From Bacteroidales bacterium (GTDB taxonomy: Bacteria > Bacteroidota > Bacteroidia > Bacteroidales > Tenuifilaceae): 64,000 bases of DNA. Position 1 is the first letter of the stretch. Each line of letters starts with the position of its first letter. Positions 24,055 to 32,757 of the stretch are shown here, in pieces. The position numbers and the translations under genes were made by a program. Where the stretch lies: NCBI GenBank assembly GCA_013376985.1, contig JACABB010000013.1:50895-114894 (forward strand), given 5' to 3'. Under the pieces are notes generated by a model, which was not told the origin of the DNA, did not search any database, and saw only the letters and a list, made by a program, of their open reading frames with translations.

Positions 24055-26547
24055 ATGAGCACAAAACATCTTCTATTAGCATTCATGGTATTAACCTTCG
24101 CACTTAGCGGAAAATCTCAAGTACGATTCCAGCAAAGGGATACTGCTGCTAACGGTACTATAACCTTTGCCCGATTCAGGACGGATTCAACTCCAATACC
24201 AATGAGTAATTCAACCCGAGTGCTTCGTGAAATACACCGTATGCGCCCCAACGACGAGTGGAGGCTTACTGGATCTGCCCGTGATGAAATGGGTTATAAT
24301 CACCAATATTTCCAACAGTACTACAAAGGGGTAAGGGTTGCTTACGGAACGTACGGTATACACACCTCAAAGAACAATAGTATTGAAACAGTTCTTGGGA
24401 ACTTTCAACCCGTGGGCGAGGTAAATACTACCCCCACGCTCACTGAACCCGTTGCGCTGGAGTACGCTCTGAAGTATATAAATGCAAAGATTTACAAATG
24501 GCAAATCCCAGAGGAGGAGAAATGGGTAAAGGATAATTTTAACAAAACCTACTACCCTAAAGGCGAACTGGTGATTATAAAGGATAGGCTTAAAACGGAT
24601 AAAAAATACCGCCTGGCGTACAAGTTTGATATATACGCTCATAAGCCGTTAAGCCGGGACTATATCTACGTAGATGCTTTAACAGGAGAGGTGATTGATA
24701 AGGATTCACGCATTCATCAAGCCAACTCCAGCGGGATAGCACAAACAAGGTATAGCGGTGCAAGGAATATTACTACCGACTCCTATAGCGGTGGTTACAG
24801 GTTAAGAGAAACCAGAAATGGTGTACGAATAGAAACCTATAACATGAACCGTGCTGACCGTTATACCCAAACCGACTTTACTGATAATGACAATAACTGG
24901 ACAGCTACTGAGTTTAATAATCCCAATATGGATAATGCTGCTCTTGATGCTCACTGGGGAGCTGAAATGGTTTACGACTACTTTAAACAGGTACATAAAA
25001 GGAATAGCTACAATGGCAATGGAGGTTCACTTTTTGGCTATGTTCACGGGGATTTGGTGGCATTGGGCTACAAGGATAATGATAATGCTTTTTGGGATGG
25101 ACAGCGTATGACCTACGGCGATGGAGCTTTCCTATTTACCCCCCTAACTTGCCTTGATGTATGCGCCCATGAAATTGCCCATGGGATTTGCGAAACAACC
25201 GCAAGACTGAGATATCTTGGTGAATCAGGAGCCATTGATGAGGGTTTGAGTGATATATGGGGCGCATGTGTAGAGAATTGGGCCACCACCAACAAGCAAA
25301 CATGGCTTATTGGGAATGAGATTTCATTTTTTGGCACTCCTATGCGTAATATGGCTAATCCAAATGCTGGTTTATCTCCTCAACCCGATACGTATAATGG
25401 TTATTATTGGGTTGACCCAAGCTCTTCAGCTGACAATGGTGGCGTTCATACCAACAGCGGGGTGGTAAATTATTGGTTCTACCTTGTGTCTCAGGGAGGT
25501 AGTGGCACCAATAATTTGGAGAATGCCTATAGCGTGAATGCCATTGGTATAAATCGTGCGGCAAGTATTGTTTATTATACCGAAAGGTGGAAAATAAAAT
25601 CTGATGTGGAACAAGTAATAAGTTTTAATCAGTTCAGGGAAGCAACAATTCAAACAGCAATAGATTCTTTTGGAGTTAACTCTTGCGAGGTAATAGCTGT
25701 TACCAATGCTTGGTATGCAGTGGGGGTGGGTGCAAAATTTCAGTATACCAATGTTAACGTAGCAGGCCCTACCCTTGTATGCTCATCGGGTAGTGCTTTT
25801 ACGGTAAATAATCTGCCTTCAGGCTGCTCGGTATCGTGGAATGCCAGCTCCAATTTGTATTCCCAGTCCCCAACGGGAGGTTCAACTACTTATAAAGCCA
25901 TTGGAAATGGGCTTGGTCAAGTTCAAGCTACCCTTTCTTCTACCTGTGCTAGTACTACTCTTTCCCCATTCTACGTTACTGTTGGATCGCCAGTACCGGG
26001 GACTATTGCTATTGCATTTGATGTACCGCCAGGTAGGATAACTGCTGCCATCAGTCCGGTGTCGAGTGCTACCTCCTACAGGTGGTATCTGGATGGTACG
26101 CTTATGTACAGCAATTCAAGGACAAGCGCAGTTTTCCCAAGGCAAGATAACTGCGACCATATATACTATATTGACGTAGCTGAGGTAAACGCCTGCGGGG
26201 TTTCTGGGATTAGCCATGGGGAGGTTTCAGAAGATCCCTGCTACTACGGTTTTACCATTTCCCCTAATCCCGCATCGGATAATATTACGTTAACAATTGG
26301 TAGCGCAGATAATACCTTTTCAATGGGTCATAGTTCAACAGGTACATCGGCTCTAGCCTCAAAGTACATCTCAACGAAAGCCTATACAATCCGTGTCTTA
26401 GATAGCTTTGGAGCGTTAAAAGCTACGCTAAATAAATCGGGTGAGACGGTTACTCTACCAGTTGGTAATCTAAACAATGGGGTTTACGTTGTTGAAATAA
26501 ACGATGGGAAAAATGTATATAGGCAACAGCTGGTTGTAAAGCACTAG
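24055..26547 (+). CDS. M4-family (thermolysin-like) metallopeptidase with type IX sorting domain
   Basis: Protein of 830 residues. A signal peptide (MSTKHLLLAFMVLTFALSGK) is followed by an FTP propeptide (about 40-210) and the M4 catalytic domain (about 225-565). The zinc site is CAHEIAHGICETT (HExxH), and the third ligand Glu lies in SGAIDEGLSDIWG. The active-site His region is around DNGGVHTNSGVVNYWFYL. Then come PKD/Ig-like modules and a C-terminal sorting domain (FTISPNPASDNITLTIG, later NGVYVVEINDGKNVY), so it is exported by the type IX system. Likely a secreted protease for nutrition or for attacking other cells. It sits inside the mobile element. Confidence 0.92.
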   Translation: MSTKHLLLAFMVLTFALSGKSQVRFQQRDTAANGTITFARFRTDSTPIPMSNSTRVLREIHRMRPNDEWRLTGSARDEMGYNHQYFQQYYKGVRVAYGTYGIHTSKNNSIETVLGNFQPVGEVNTTPTLTEPVALEYALKYINAKIYKWQIPEEEKWVKDNFNKTYYPKGELVIIKDRLKTDKKYRLAYKFDIYAHKPLSRDYIYVDALTGEVIDKDSRIHQANSSGIAQTRYSGARNITTDSYSGGYRLRETRNGVRIETYNMNRADRYTQTDFTDNDNNWTATEFNNPNMDNAALDAHWGAEMVYDYFKQVHKRNSYNGNGGSLFGYVHGDLVALGYKDNDNAFWDGQRMTYGDGAFLFTPLTCLDVCAHEIAHGICETTARLRYLGESGAIDEGLSDIWGACVENWATTNKQTWLIGNEISFFGTPMRNMANPNAGLSPQPDTYNGYYWVDPSSSADNGGVHTNSGVVNYWFYLVSQGGSGTNNLENAYSVNAIGINRAASIVYYTERWKIKSDVEQVISFNQFREATIQTAIDSFGVNSCEVIAVTNAWYAVGVGAKFQYTNVNVAGPTLVCSSGSAFTVNNLPSGCSVSWNASSNLYSQSPTGGSTTYKAIGNGLGQVQATLSSTCASTTLSPFYVTVGSPVPGTIAIAFDVPPGRITAAISPVSSATSYRWYLDGTLMYSNSRTSAVFPRQDNCDHIYYIDVAEVNACGVSGISHGEVSEDPCYYGFTISPNPASDNITLTIGSADNTFSMGHSSTGTSALASKYISTKAYTIRVLDSFGALKATLNKSGETVTLPVGNLNNGVYVVEINDGKNVYRQQLVVKH

Positions 26548-26571
26548 CTAAAAGTTAAAAAGCCTTACTCT

Positions 26572-26622
26572 GAACCGCACCCTAAAAGTTATATATAACT
26601 TTTAGTGGTGCAGTTCTTTTTT
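26572..26622 (+). terminator. Shared-sequence terminator hairpin, copy 3
   Basis: GAACCGCACCCTAAAAGTT, an ATATAT loop, and AACTTTTAGTGGTGCAGTTC form a long stem with small mismatches, followed by a T-run and TGTAGGG. This is the best-preserved copy of the family also seen at 17725 and 21402. It ends the metallopeptidase operon. Confidence 0.75.
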
Positions 26623-26654
26623 GTAGGGCTTCCTTTTAAGCTATTCAACTTAAA

Positions 26655-27234
26655 TTTTTTTACCATTAGAACTAAATCTTTTTACAGTATTTCCCTTAGT
26701 GTTTTCATAATCATAAGTTTTGGGTTAAACAATTCGATTATTTTTATTTTTACTGCTAATGTATTTCACCATCTCTTTGAGTTATAGGAGCACTATCCCC
26801 CCCCCTTATTTGCAGTAATTCTTTTGTTTTAAGGATTCTGAACCCTTTTACCGTCTTTTTTTCTTGCTTTTTTCTTAGAGTTTTCATAATCATAAGATTT
26901 TAGTTAAACATTTCGTTTATTTTTGTACCAGTTAAAGAATATTAGGACAATAATAATGAATTCTTTCAAATCACAGGGTAATTCTTTGGCAATCGAAAGT
27001 CTTGTTCTGCTTGCTGCTAGGCTTTTCTTAAATTATCGGGGGAAAACAATATCTCTTTGAGTTGGTTCTCCTTCCCCCCCCTTGATTTGTTGTAATTCTT
27101 TTGAATTAATGGGACTAAATTTTTCTATAACATTCTTTTGTCTCCTTTTTTTTAACGTTTTCATAATTTTTTAGCTTTAAGTTAAACATTTCGGTTTATT
27201 TTTGCTCTAATTAAAGAACATTAGGACAATTATA
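26655..27234 (+). repeat. Three imperfect tandem copies of the CHAT gene leader
   Basis: Three successive units carry GTTTTCATAATCATAAG..TT, TTAAACAWTTCG and TATTTTTG, with poly-C tracts between them. Copy A (about 26700-26770) has a damaged promoter box. Copy B has TATTTTTG at 26918-26925 and a 34-codon truncated frame at 26956-27060 (MNSFKSQGNSLAIESLVLL). Copy C drives the intact gene (TATTTTTG at 27197-27204, ATG at 27235). The spacing from box to ATG is 31 bp in both B and C. C-runs of 9 (26797-26805) and 8 (27074-27081) bases lie at matching places. Confidence 0.7.
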
Positions 27235-30015
27235 ATGAATTCTTTTAAATCCTTGAGTAATTCTTTGTCAATCAATTTTTTTACTTTACTGTCAGCATGC
27301 ATTTTCCCCTGCATGTATGAAGTAAAAGCTCAACAGCATACTGATGCCAATTATATAAATTCGCTCTATGATAGTAGTTTAATTTACTATGCAATGGGAG
27401 ATTATAATAAGACAATAAGAAATCTGAATGAAATTCTTCTTTTAAAAGATAAAACAAAGGATAGTATTAGTTTGGAATTTTTTAAAGTGTATAATCTGCT
27501 TGGGGTTATATATAAAAAACAGGGATATTTGAACAAGGCTATTGATTTCTATAAGAGAGCAAAAGAGAATACTTTTGATAACTATTACTTATCGGCAATC
27601 AATAATAACCTCGCCAATATTTACTCCTTACGAGGCGATTACTCCAAGGCTATTTATTACTTCGAAAACACACTTGCAGTGCTTAAGAGAAGCGACGACA
27701 AAAGGAAATATGGCTATATTGTTGACAACTATCATAACTTAGGTTACTCTTACTACAAACTAGGGAATTATAATCTTGCCAGAACAAGCTATCTAAAGAG
27801 CATTCAAATATCTAAGGAAAATAAACTAGGAGAGAATAGCGATACATACTATAATTGCGGATTGGCATACCAGAAACTGGATAGCCTTGATAAAGCCAAC
27901 TACTATTTTAGAAAAGCAATAGCATGTAATGCCAAGGAGTTTGGCGAAAACCATTATATGACAGGTATGGCATATATGAACTACGCTGCCTTCTATTCAG
28001 ATATTGGGGATTATAAAAGTAGTACTAAACTATATGAAAAATCTCTTGGTACTTTGCTTAAGACACTGGGGAATAAACATCTTTACACTTCTTTTTGCTT
28101 TAAACTTAATGGGAAACTATACTATAGAGTTGGGAACTACAAATTAGCGTTAAAATACTACCAAAAATCACTAATCTCAAAGATTTATAATTTCAACGAT
28201 AGTTCAATATATACAAATCCAAATGCGGATGTGTTGCCAGATATGGATCTGCTGGATATCCTAAAGCTAAAAGCGCAAGCCTTTGGACAATTAGCGGAGC
28301 AAGAAAACAAAGCAGAGAACCTTAAGGCTGCTCTTGCCACGCTTGAGCTGGCTACTAGCTTTACCGAACGGTTGCGTACTGGTTATCTGTACGAAGGGTC
28401 AAAGTTACAACTTGCTGAAAGGGAGCATGAGGTTTACCTAGCAATAGTACGAATTGCAAACTCGCTTTATGGAATTACCAGAGATTATAAGTACACGGAA
28501 ATAGCCTTTAAGTATGCCGAGTACAGCAAGTATGCGGTTCTAAGGGAACTGAAGAACGATGAGATGGCGAAGGGCATTGCAGGAATACCCGATAGCATTC
28601 GTGAGGGTGAAAGGAGGATAGAACTACAAATTAGTAGCATCCGAATGCAGGTTGAGGATGAGAGCAAGCAGGAACACCCAAGTATACCCAAAATAGATGG
28701 GTGGAACAAACAGCTATTCACCTTTTCGCAGAAACTTGAGGGGCTAATGCAAAAACTTGAGAGCAATTACCCAACATACTACAATCAGAAATACAGTAAC
28801 CAAGTGGTAAGCGTACCGCAACTACAAAAGGCAATGGGCAAAAAGGAGGCTATACTCGAATACGTTCTGGACGACAGCACACTGTATACTTTTACCGTTA
28901 CCAAGGATACATTTCTGCTAGTAAAGCAGAAAGCCGACAGTAGTTTTAGCTCAAGCCTTACCTTTTTAATAACCGCTCTACATAGCACCTATTCGTTGGA
29001 TTATGATATTTACAAGAATGCGGCGTATGCCCTTTACTGTAAACTTATCCGCCCTATTGAGCCATTACTAAAGGGTAAAAATCTGCTAATAATCCCTGAT
29101 GGTAAGCTAAATCTTATAGCCTTTGATGCGCTGATTGATAATCCATACAAGGATAGTGATAGATTGAATTACACACAGGAATCGTTCCTGCTAAAGAAAT
29201 ACCCAATAGGCTACGCATACTCCGCCACCCTTTACAGTAATTCTCTAAATAACGTTCACGTAGTTGCACCCGATTTCCTTGGGATTGCACCCGATTATAA
29301 GAACTCCAAGGATAATCTGCGGAATATCCCAATAGGGATAAAGAATGTAAAAAAGATAGCCCTGCTAACCTTCGGGAAATCGCTTACAGGGGGAAATGCT
29401 ACAAAAGAAAATTTCAGGAAGTACAGTAACAACCAAGGCATTGTCCATTTCTACGCACATGGTTTTGAGGACACCCTTAACCCTGCCAGCTCTAAACTTT
29501 TCCTATCACCATCGGCAACGGATTCTTCCGATGATGGCTATTTACACGCATGGGAGGTTTACAACATGCAACTAAATGCGGAGCTGGTTGTGCTGGGATC
29601 ATGCTACTCTGGGTCGGGGAGGCTATCCAAAGGGGAAGGGGTGCTAAGCATAAGCCGTAGCTTTATGTACGCTGGCAGCCAGTCGGTCGTGATGTCGCTG
29701 TGGGTTGCAGCAGATAGGGCAACTAACGAAATGCTAAATGATTTCTATCTGAACCTACTTAAGGGGATGCGGAAGGATGAGGCTTTACAGCTCGCCAAAC
29801 TGAAGTACCTAAAAACGACTGATCCCATTTTTGCAAACCCACGTTACTGGGCTGGCATCGTTGTAAACGGGAATCAGGATGCGCTTTACCATCATTGGTT
29901 TTTGAAAAAGATAACCCTTGCCGTTATCGTAATTATAGCATTAACCCTTATTTTCTGGAAACGTAGGGCGATAAGGGGGGTGTATTTAAGATTCTTTCAG
30001 TACTGGCATCGCTGA
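27235..30015 (+). CDS. Secreted TPR-CHAT caspase-like protease
   Basis: Protein of 926 residues. A signal peptide (about 1-33, ending EVKAQ) is followed by TPR units from about 40 to 330 (GDYNKTIRNLNEILLL, GDYSKAIYYFENTLAV, GDYKSSTKLYEKSLGT), a coiled coil around 440-520, and a CHAT domain (about 590-885) with the catalytic His in GIVHFYAHGFEDT and the Cys in VVLGSCYSGSGRL. A final membrane helix (ITLAVIVIIALTLIFWK) anchors the C-terminus. CHAT proteins are clan CD proteases related to caspases and separases. Here the protease would sit in the periplasm. It is convergent with the TPR membrane protein at 30270, the kind of pairing often seen with CHAT genes in this phylum. Confidence 0.9.
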   Translation: MNSFKSLSNSLSINFFTLLSACIFPCMYEVKAQQHTDANYINSLYDSSLIYYAMGDYNKTIRNLNEILLLKDKTKDSISLEFFKVYNLLGVIYKKQGYLNKAIDFYKRAKENTFDNYYLSAINNNLANIYSLRGDYSKAIYYFENTLAVLKRSDDKRKYGYIVDNYHNLGYSYYKLGNYNLARTSYLKSIQISKENKLGENSDTYYNCGLAYQKLDSLDKANYYFRKAIACNAKEFGENHYMTGMAYMNYAAFYSDIGDYKSSTKLYEKSLGTLLKTLGNKHLYTSFCFKLNGKLYYRVGNYKLALKYYQKSLISKIYNFNDSSIYTNPNADVLPDMDLLDILKLKAQAFGQLAEQENKAENLKAALATLELATSFTERLRTGYLYEGSKLQLAEREHEVYLAIVRIANSLYGITRDYKYTEIAFKYAEYSKYAVLRELKNDEMAKGIAGIPDSIREGERRIELQISSIRMQVEDESKQEHPSIPKIDGWNKQLFTFSQKLEGLMQKLESNYPTYYNQKYSNQVVSVPQLQKAMGKKEAILEYVLDDSTLYTFTVTKDTFLLVKQKADSSFSSSLTFLITALHSTYSLDYDIYKNAAYALYCKLIRPIEPLLKGKNLLIIPDGKLNLIAFDALIDNPYKDSDRLNYTQESFLLKKYPIGYAYSATLYSNSLNNVHVVAPDFLGIAPDYKNSKDNLRNIPIGIKNVKKIALLTFGKSLTGGNATKENFRKYSNNQGIVHFYAHGFEDTLNPASSKLFLSPSATDSSDDGYLHAWEVYNMQLNAELVVLGSCYSGSGRLSKGEGVLSISRSFMYAGSQSVVMSLWVAADRATNEMLNDFYLNLLKGMRKDEALQLAKLKYLKTTDPIFANPRYWAGIVVNGNQDALYHHWFLKKITLAVIVIIALTLIFWKRRAIRGVYLRFFQYWHR

Positions 30016-30033
30016 AAGGTCATGCCTAATTGG

Positions 30034-30070
30034 AAAACCCGATAGGGTCTGAAAGACCTATCGGCGTTTT
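30034..30070 (+). terminator. Terminator of the CHAT gene
   Basis: AAAACCCGATAGGGTCT, a GAA loop and AGACCTATCGGCGTTTT form a long stem with one bulge and end in TTTT. It lies 19 bp after the CHAT stop codon. Confidence 0.75.
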
Positions 30071-30109
30071 GCTTGTAGGATTTCACATCCATCAAGCCGA
30101 TTAAATGCT

Positions 30110-30143
30110 AGAGTTCCGAACTTTCTAAAAAGTTCGGAACTCT
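30110..30143. terminator. Second perfect hairpin between convergent genes
   Basis: AGAGTTCCGAACTTT and its exact complement close a CTAA loop (15 bp). It may stop transcription from either side of the convergent pair. No strong T-run follows, so it may work as a barrier or RNA-end protector. Confidence 0.55.
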
Positions 30144-30269
30144 TATCATTGGAAAATTAATTTCAGTGCAATGTACCTAAGCTATTTCAACCCACTTTCT
30201 AAAAATATTTGGCTGCTATGCAGAGTAATATTTAAAGAGCCTTTCTTGGCTTAATTATGTAATGAGAAG

Positions 30270-31166
30270 TTAGCCACGAAGTTTTCTTAGAATCCGTTTA
30301 GCCTTTTTGTAGTTATAGTCATTCCTATCTACGATTGCCTGAAAGGCATCAACCGCTTTAGTCCTGTCTCCGAGTTTTAGGTAGCAAAGCCCTAAATACC
30401 ACCTAACCCTTAATGTAAATTCAAGTTTACTCTGACTAGTTAAAATTTTCTCAAAATAACCAGTAGCCTCTTTAAACTCGCCAACCTCCATCAGGGAGAG
30501 GCCAATATATAGATTCTTCTCAGACTCAATAGTTATAAATGATGGTAAGTCCTGTAGTAGCAAAAGAGCATTGGTATAATCCCCTTCAACATACTTCTGT
30601 TTGGCAATGCTAAAAAAATTGTTGCTCGGCACGTATCCATCCATATAATTGAGGGGAGCATAGTATTCTGCATATAGCCTGTTCTCCAACGAATCGCTGG
30701 GTTGAGCATTGTAGCCTATTGTTACGCCAACAATAAGTATTACTAGAATTGATGCAGCGGCAAACCAGTATTTAAATCGATTACTTATAGAAGTTTTCTT
30801 TATTATGGTGATGCTAGGGGTGTTAATGCTGGGTTGTTCCTGAGATGCTTCGTAGTTTTTAAAAGCGTCCTCCAGCTGCTTTTTTAGAAGAAGCTCCTCC
30901 GAAGAGCTACTTGTTTCCTTAGGTTGGTCAACCTTACTGAAAAGCTCCATGTTTTTTATTAACATGCTCTCATACTCGGCTCGTTGGTCTGGGGTCATCT
31001 CATTATCATAGTAACGCTTTGTATCAATTTTAAGTTTTTCTTCCTGATGGATTTTTGCTAAACGCTTATCCTTGATTATTGCATTCGCAACTAAAGACAT
31101 ATTTTCTTCTGAAAGCTCATTTAGTATAAATGCTTTAATCATATCCCTGTTAATCTCTAAGCTCAT
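30270..31166 (-). CDS. Single-pass membrane TPR protein (anti-sigma-like)
   Basis: Protein of 298 residues. Residues 1-130 are cytoplasmic, acidic and helical (MIKAFILNELSEENMSLVAN), similar in layout to anti-sigma-type N-termini. A single membrane helix follows at about 137-153 (FAAASILVILIVGVTIG). Residues 185-298 are periplasmic TPR units (YVEGDYTNALLLLQDL, VGEFKEATGYFEKIL, LGDRTKAVDAFQAIV). Genes of this shape commonly accompany CHAT proteases and ECF sigma factors in Bacteroidetes. No sigma factor is adjacent here, so the regulatory role is inference. Confidence 0.7.
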   Translation of the reverse strand: MSLEINRDMIKAFILNELSEENMSLVANAIIKDKRLAKIHQEEKLKIDTKRYYDNEMTPDQRAEYESMLIKNMELFSKVDQPKETSSSSEELLLKKQLEDAFKNYEASQEQPSINTPSITIIKKTSISNRFKYWFAAASILVILIVGVTIGYNAQPSDSLENRLYAEYYAPLNYMDGYVPSNNFFSIAKQKYVEGDYTNALLLLQDLPSFITIESEKNLYIGLSLMEVGEFKEATGYFEKILTSQSKLEFTLRVRWYLGLCYLKLGDRTKAVDAFQAIVDRNDYNYKKAKRILRKLRG

Positions 31167-31590
31167 AGATAGTATTTATTATATACGGTGTATATTAATG
31201 ATTACAATATTAATAAAAAACTTTAAAACAACAAACAAACTAAAATAATATGCCAATAAAAGTAACACTAAATACGTATTAATAGTATTTAAAGATTCAT
31301 TTGCTGAAATATTATTTTTGTGTAGGAAAAAAATATTTTGAAAGGTTCGGACAATAAAACCTTGGGGTTGAATTACAAGGTGCAAAGAATTATTAAAGTA
31401 GCAATATAGAAAGTAAAATGTCAGATAGAATTTAAAGGATTCAAAATCTTAATAGTAGAAAGGAGTTGGAACATAGATACTGATCAACATTTGGCTTTTA
31501 TATATTCGATTTGGAAGAGGAATTTCTTAGAAGAATAGATGTTTTAACCTAAATAGAATAGGAAAATATAGCAAATTATCAGAAGGTTTT

Positions 31591-31830
31591 ATGTTTAGTG
31601 AAAATGTTTTACTGTCATCAAAAAATATCAATATTGTTATAATTGATGAAGTAGGTCTTTTTGAATTTGAAAATAGAGGTTGGGTAAATAATATTTAAGG
31701 CTTAATTGAGGCTTCAAATAGCCGTATCTTACTATCAGTTAGGGATAGTTTTGTTGAGCAAGTAATTCAAAATGGAATTTTAGGGAATACTATGTTTATA
31801 AAATTGCTGAAAATAATTCTTCAACAATAG
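31591..31830 (+). pseudogene. Remnant of a THEP1-like NTPase
   Basis: The frame reads NINIVIIDEVGLFEFENRGW, then an in-frame stop, then SRILLSVRDSFVEQVI. IIDEVG with a following xxE and the later LLxVR match the Walker B region of nucleoside-triphosphatases of the THEP1 family. The Walker A part is missing and a stop codon interrupts the frame (about 31705), so the gene is dead. Confidence 0.45.
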
Positions 31831-32470
31831 TTGATTTGATAATTGAGCAAATCGAGAGAGACCATAATACTTTGTAGACAATAAAAAATAAAATCGATGC
31901 AGATTTGCCTCATGAACCTACACCAATTCCTCCGCTAACTATTTATAAATTATTTTTCGCATTCAATTATTTATAAAGGCAACGGTACGAGGTATCACCA
32001 TCAACTTTTACATTAAACTTTGCCTTTTTTGGAACGATAATAGTTTAGAATTCCTTATAGGTTTTCCAGATGACTTCACCAAGTAGCTTAATATTTATTT
32101 TACTAAAGATAAATGTCATAAAATCAATGATTTAAGTTTTAGACGTATATTCCCCCTTAGCCCTAACTCCAACTGTAGTTGATCAATCAATAGGTTAAAA
32201 TGCAATAGATTTTACCTTCCCATCTAAATATTTGTTTGCCTTATACATAGTTTTGAGATTTTTTATTTGTTAAATTTTATGGAGTCATCGCCCTTGAAAA
32301 AATCTCTACTTTCGATTTTTTGCTTGGAAAGGTAAAAGTGAACAGATAGGCAATTTGTTGATTATTGCATATCGAGTTTGAAAATATTTCGCTTGGATGA
32401 GAAAAAATGAAAAATGAATTATCTGCATTTATCATGGTTCAAAAAAAAGAAGTACCAAAACGAAGTTTTT

Positions 32471-32491
32471 GTTTACCTATTATTTACCTTG
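32471..32491. promoter_or_regulatory. Right-end integrase arm-type motif
   Basis: GTTTACC-TATT-ATTTACCTTG agrees with the motif at 7149-7169 in 17 of 21 positions and in the same orientation. It lies about 50 bp inside the right repeat. Matching motifs near both ends are typical binding sites for the arm domain of tyrosine recombinases. Confidence 0.45.
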
Positions 32492-32499
32492 AGGTGAAA

Positions 32500-32530
32500 A
32501 AACAAAAAAGCCTGCATCTCTGCAAGCCCT
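32500..32530 (-). terminator. Element-supplied terminator behind tRNA-Pro
   Basis: On the minus strand GGCTTGCAGAGATGCAGGC is followed by TTTTTTG. The stem is about 7 bp. It lies downstream of the intact tRNA and would replace the displaced chromosomal terminator at 6963-6994. Confidence 0.6.
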
Positions 32531-32541
32531 AATTTTACTGA

Positions 32542-32593
32542 TTGGTCGGGGTGATCCGACTCGAACGGACGACCACTTGCACCCCATGCAAGT
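32542..32593 (-). repeat. attR: Right attachment site within tRNA-Pro
   Basis: Identical over 52 bases to 6995-7046. It forms the 3' half of the intact tRNA-Pro gene. In this orientation the element supplies the 3' part and so keeps the tRNA functional. Confidence 0.9.
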
Positions 32594-32619
32594 ACGCTAG
32601 CCAACTGCGCCACACCCCG
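32543..32619 (-). tRNA. tRNA-Pro (anticodon GGG)
   Basis: On the minus strand the acceptor CGGGGTG pairs with CACCCCG, the D arm is GCGCAGTTGGCTAGCGT-like, and the anticodon arm CTTGC-ATGGGGT-GCAAG presents GGG, which reads CCC/CCT proline codons. The T arm contains GTTCGAGTC, and CCA is encoded at the 3' end (32543-32545). It is intact and is the integration site of the element. Confidence 0.92.
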
Positions 32620-32704
32620 ATTGTTTTAGCGGATGCAAAAATAGACTCTTTTTTTGATTTCAGAAAACTAAAAGATTCTTTTTTTGTTAATTGTGCAGTG
32701 TTAG

Positions 32705-32732
32705 TTTGTTTAAGCCGTATTCATTAACTTTG
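32705..32732 (+). promoter_or_regulatory. Promoter of trxB
   Basis: TTTG at 32705-32708 and TAACTTTG at 32725-32732 fit the Bacteroidetes -33/-7 consensus (TTTG and TAnnTTTG) with 16 bp between them. The start codon follows 25 bp later. Confidence 0.6.
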
Positions 32733-32757
32733 ACAATTATTTTAAAAATGATTTACT

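Larger units (their letters stand above)
31167..32541. other. Decayed right end of the element
   Basis: Nearly 1.4 kb without an intact gene. It contains a broken NTPase-like frame (31591-31830), AT-rich spacer, and the right copy of the GTTTACC...ATTTACC motif (32471-32491). Other short frames in both directions (for example around 31900-32090) look like gene debris that I cannot identify. Confidence 0.5.
6995..32593. mobile_element. Integrative mobilizable element in tRNA-Pro(GGG)
   Basis: The unit of about 25.5 kb is bounded by perfect 52-bp direct repeats in tRNA-Pro. It carries a tyrosine recombinase next to the left end, an excisionase-like HTH protein, DUF3987 and toprim proteins probably used in replication after excision, BtgA/BtgB-type mobilization proteins, ParA with a ribbon-helix-helix partner, and accessory cargo. 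No conjugative transfer (TraG/VirB4-like) genes are present, so it is a mobilizable rather than self-transmissible element. The motif GTTTACC...ATTTACC near both ends (7149-7169 and 32471-32491) supports both termini. The part right of about 17.1 kb is cargo with many duplicated or broken pieces and may have been assembled in several steps. Confidence 0.85.

Noticed and set aside
32542..32727. 61-codon open frame over tRNA-Pro
   Set aside because: It reads through the tRNA gene in antisense and through the trxB promoter; translation is not plausible.
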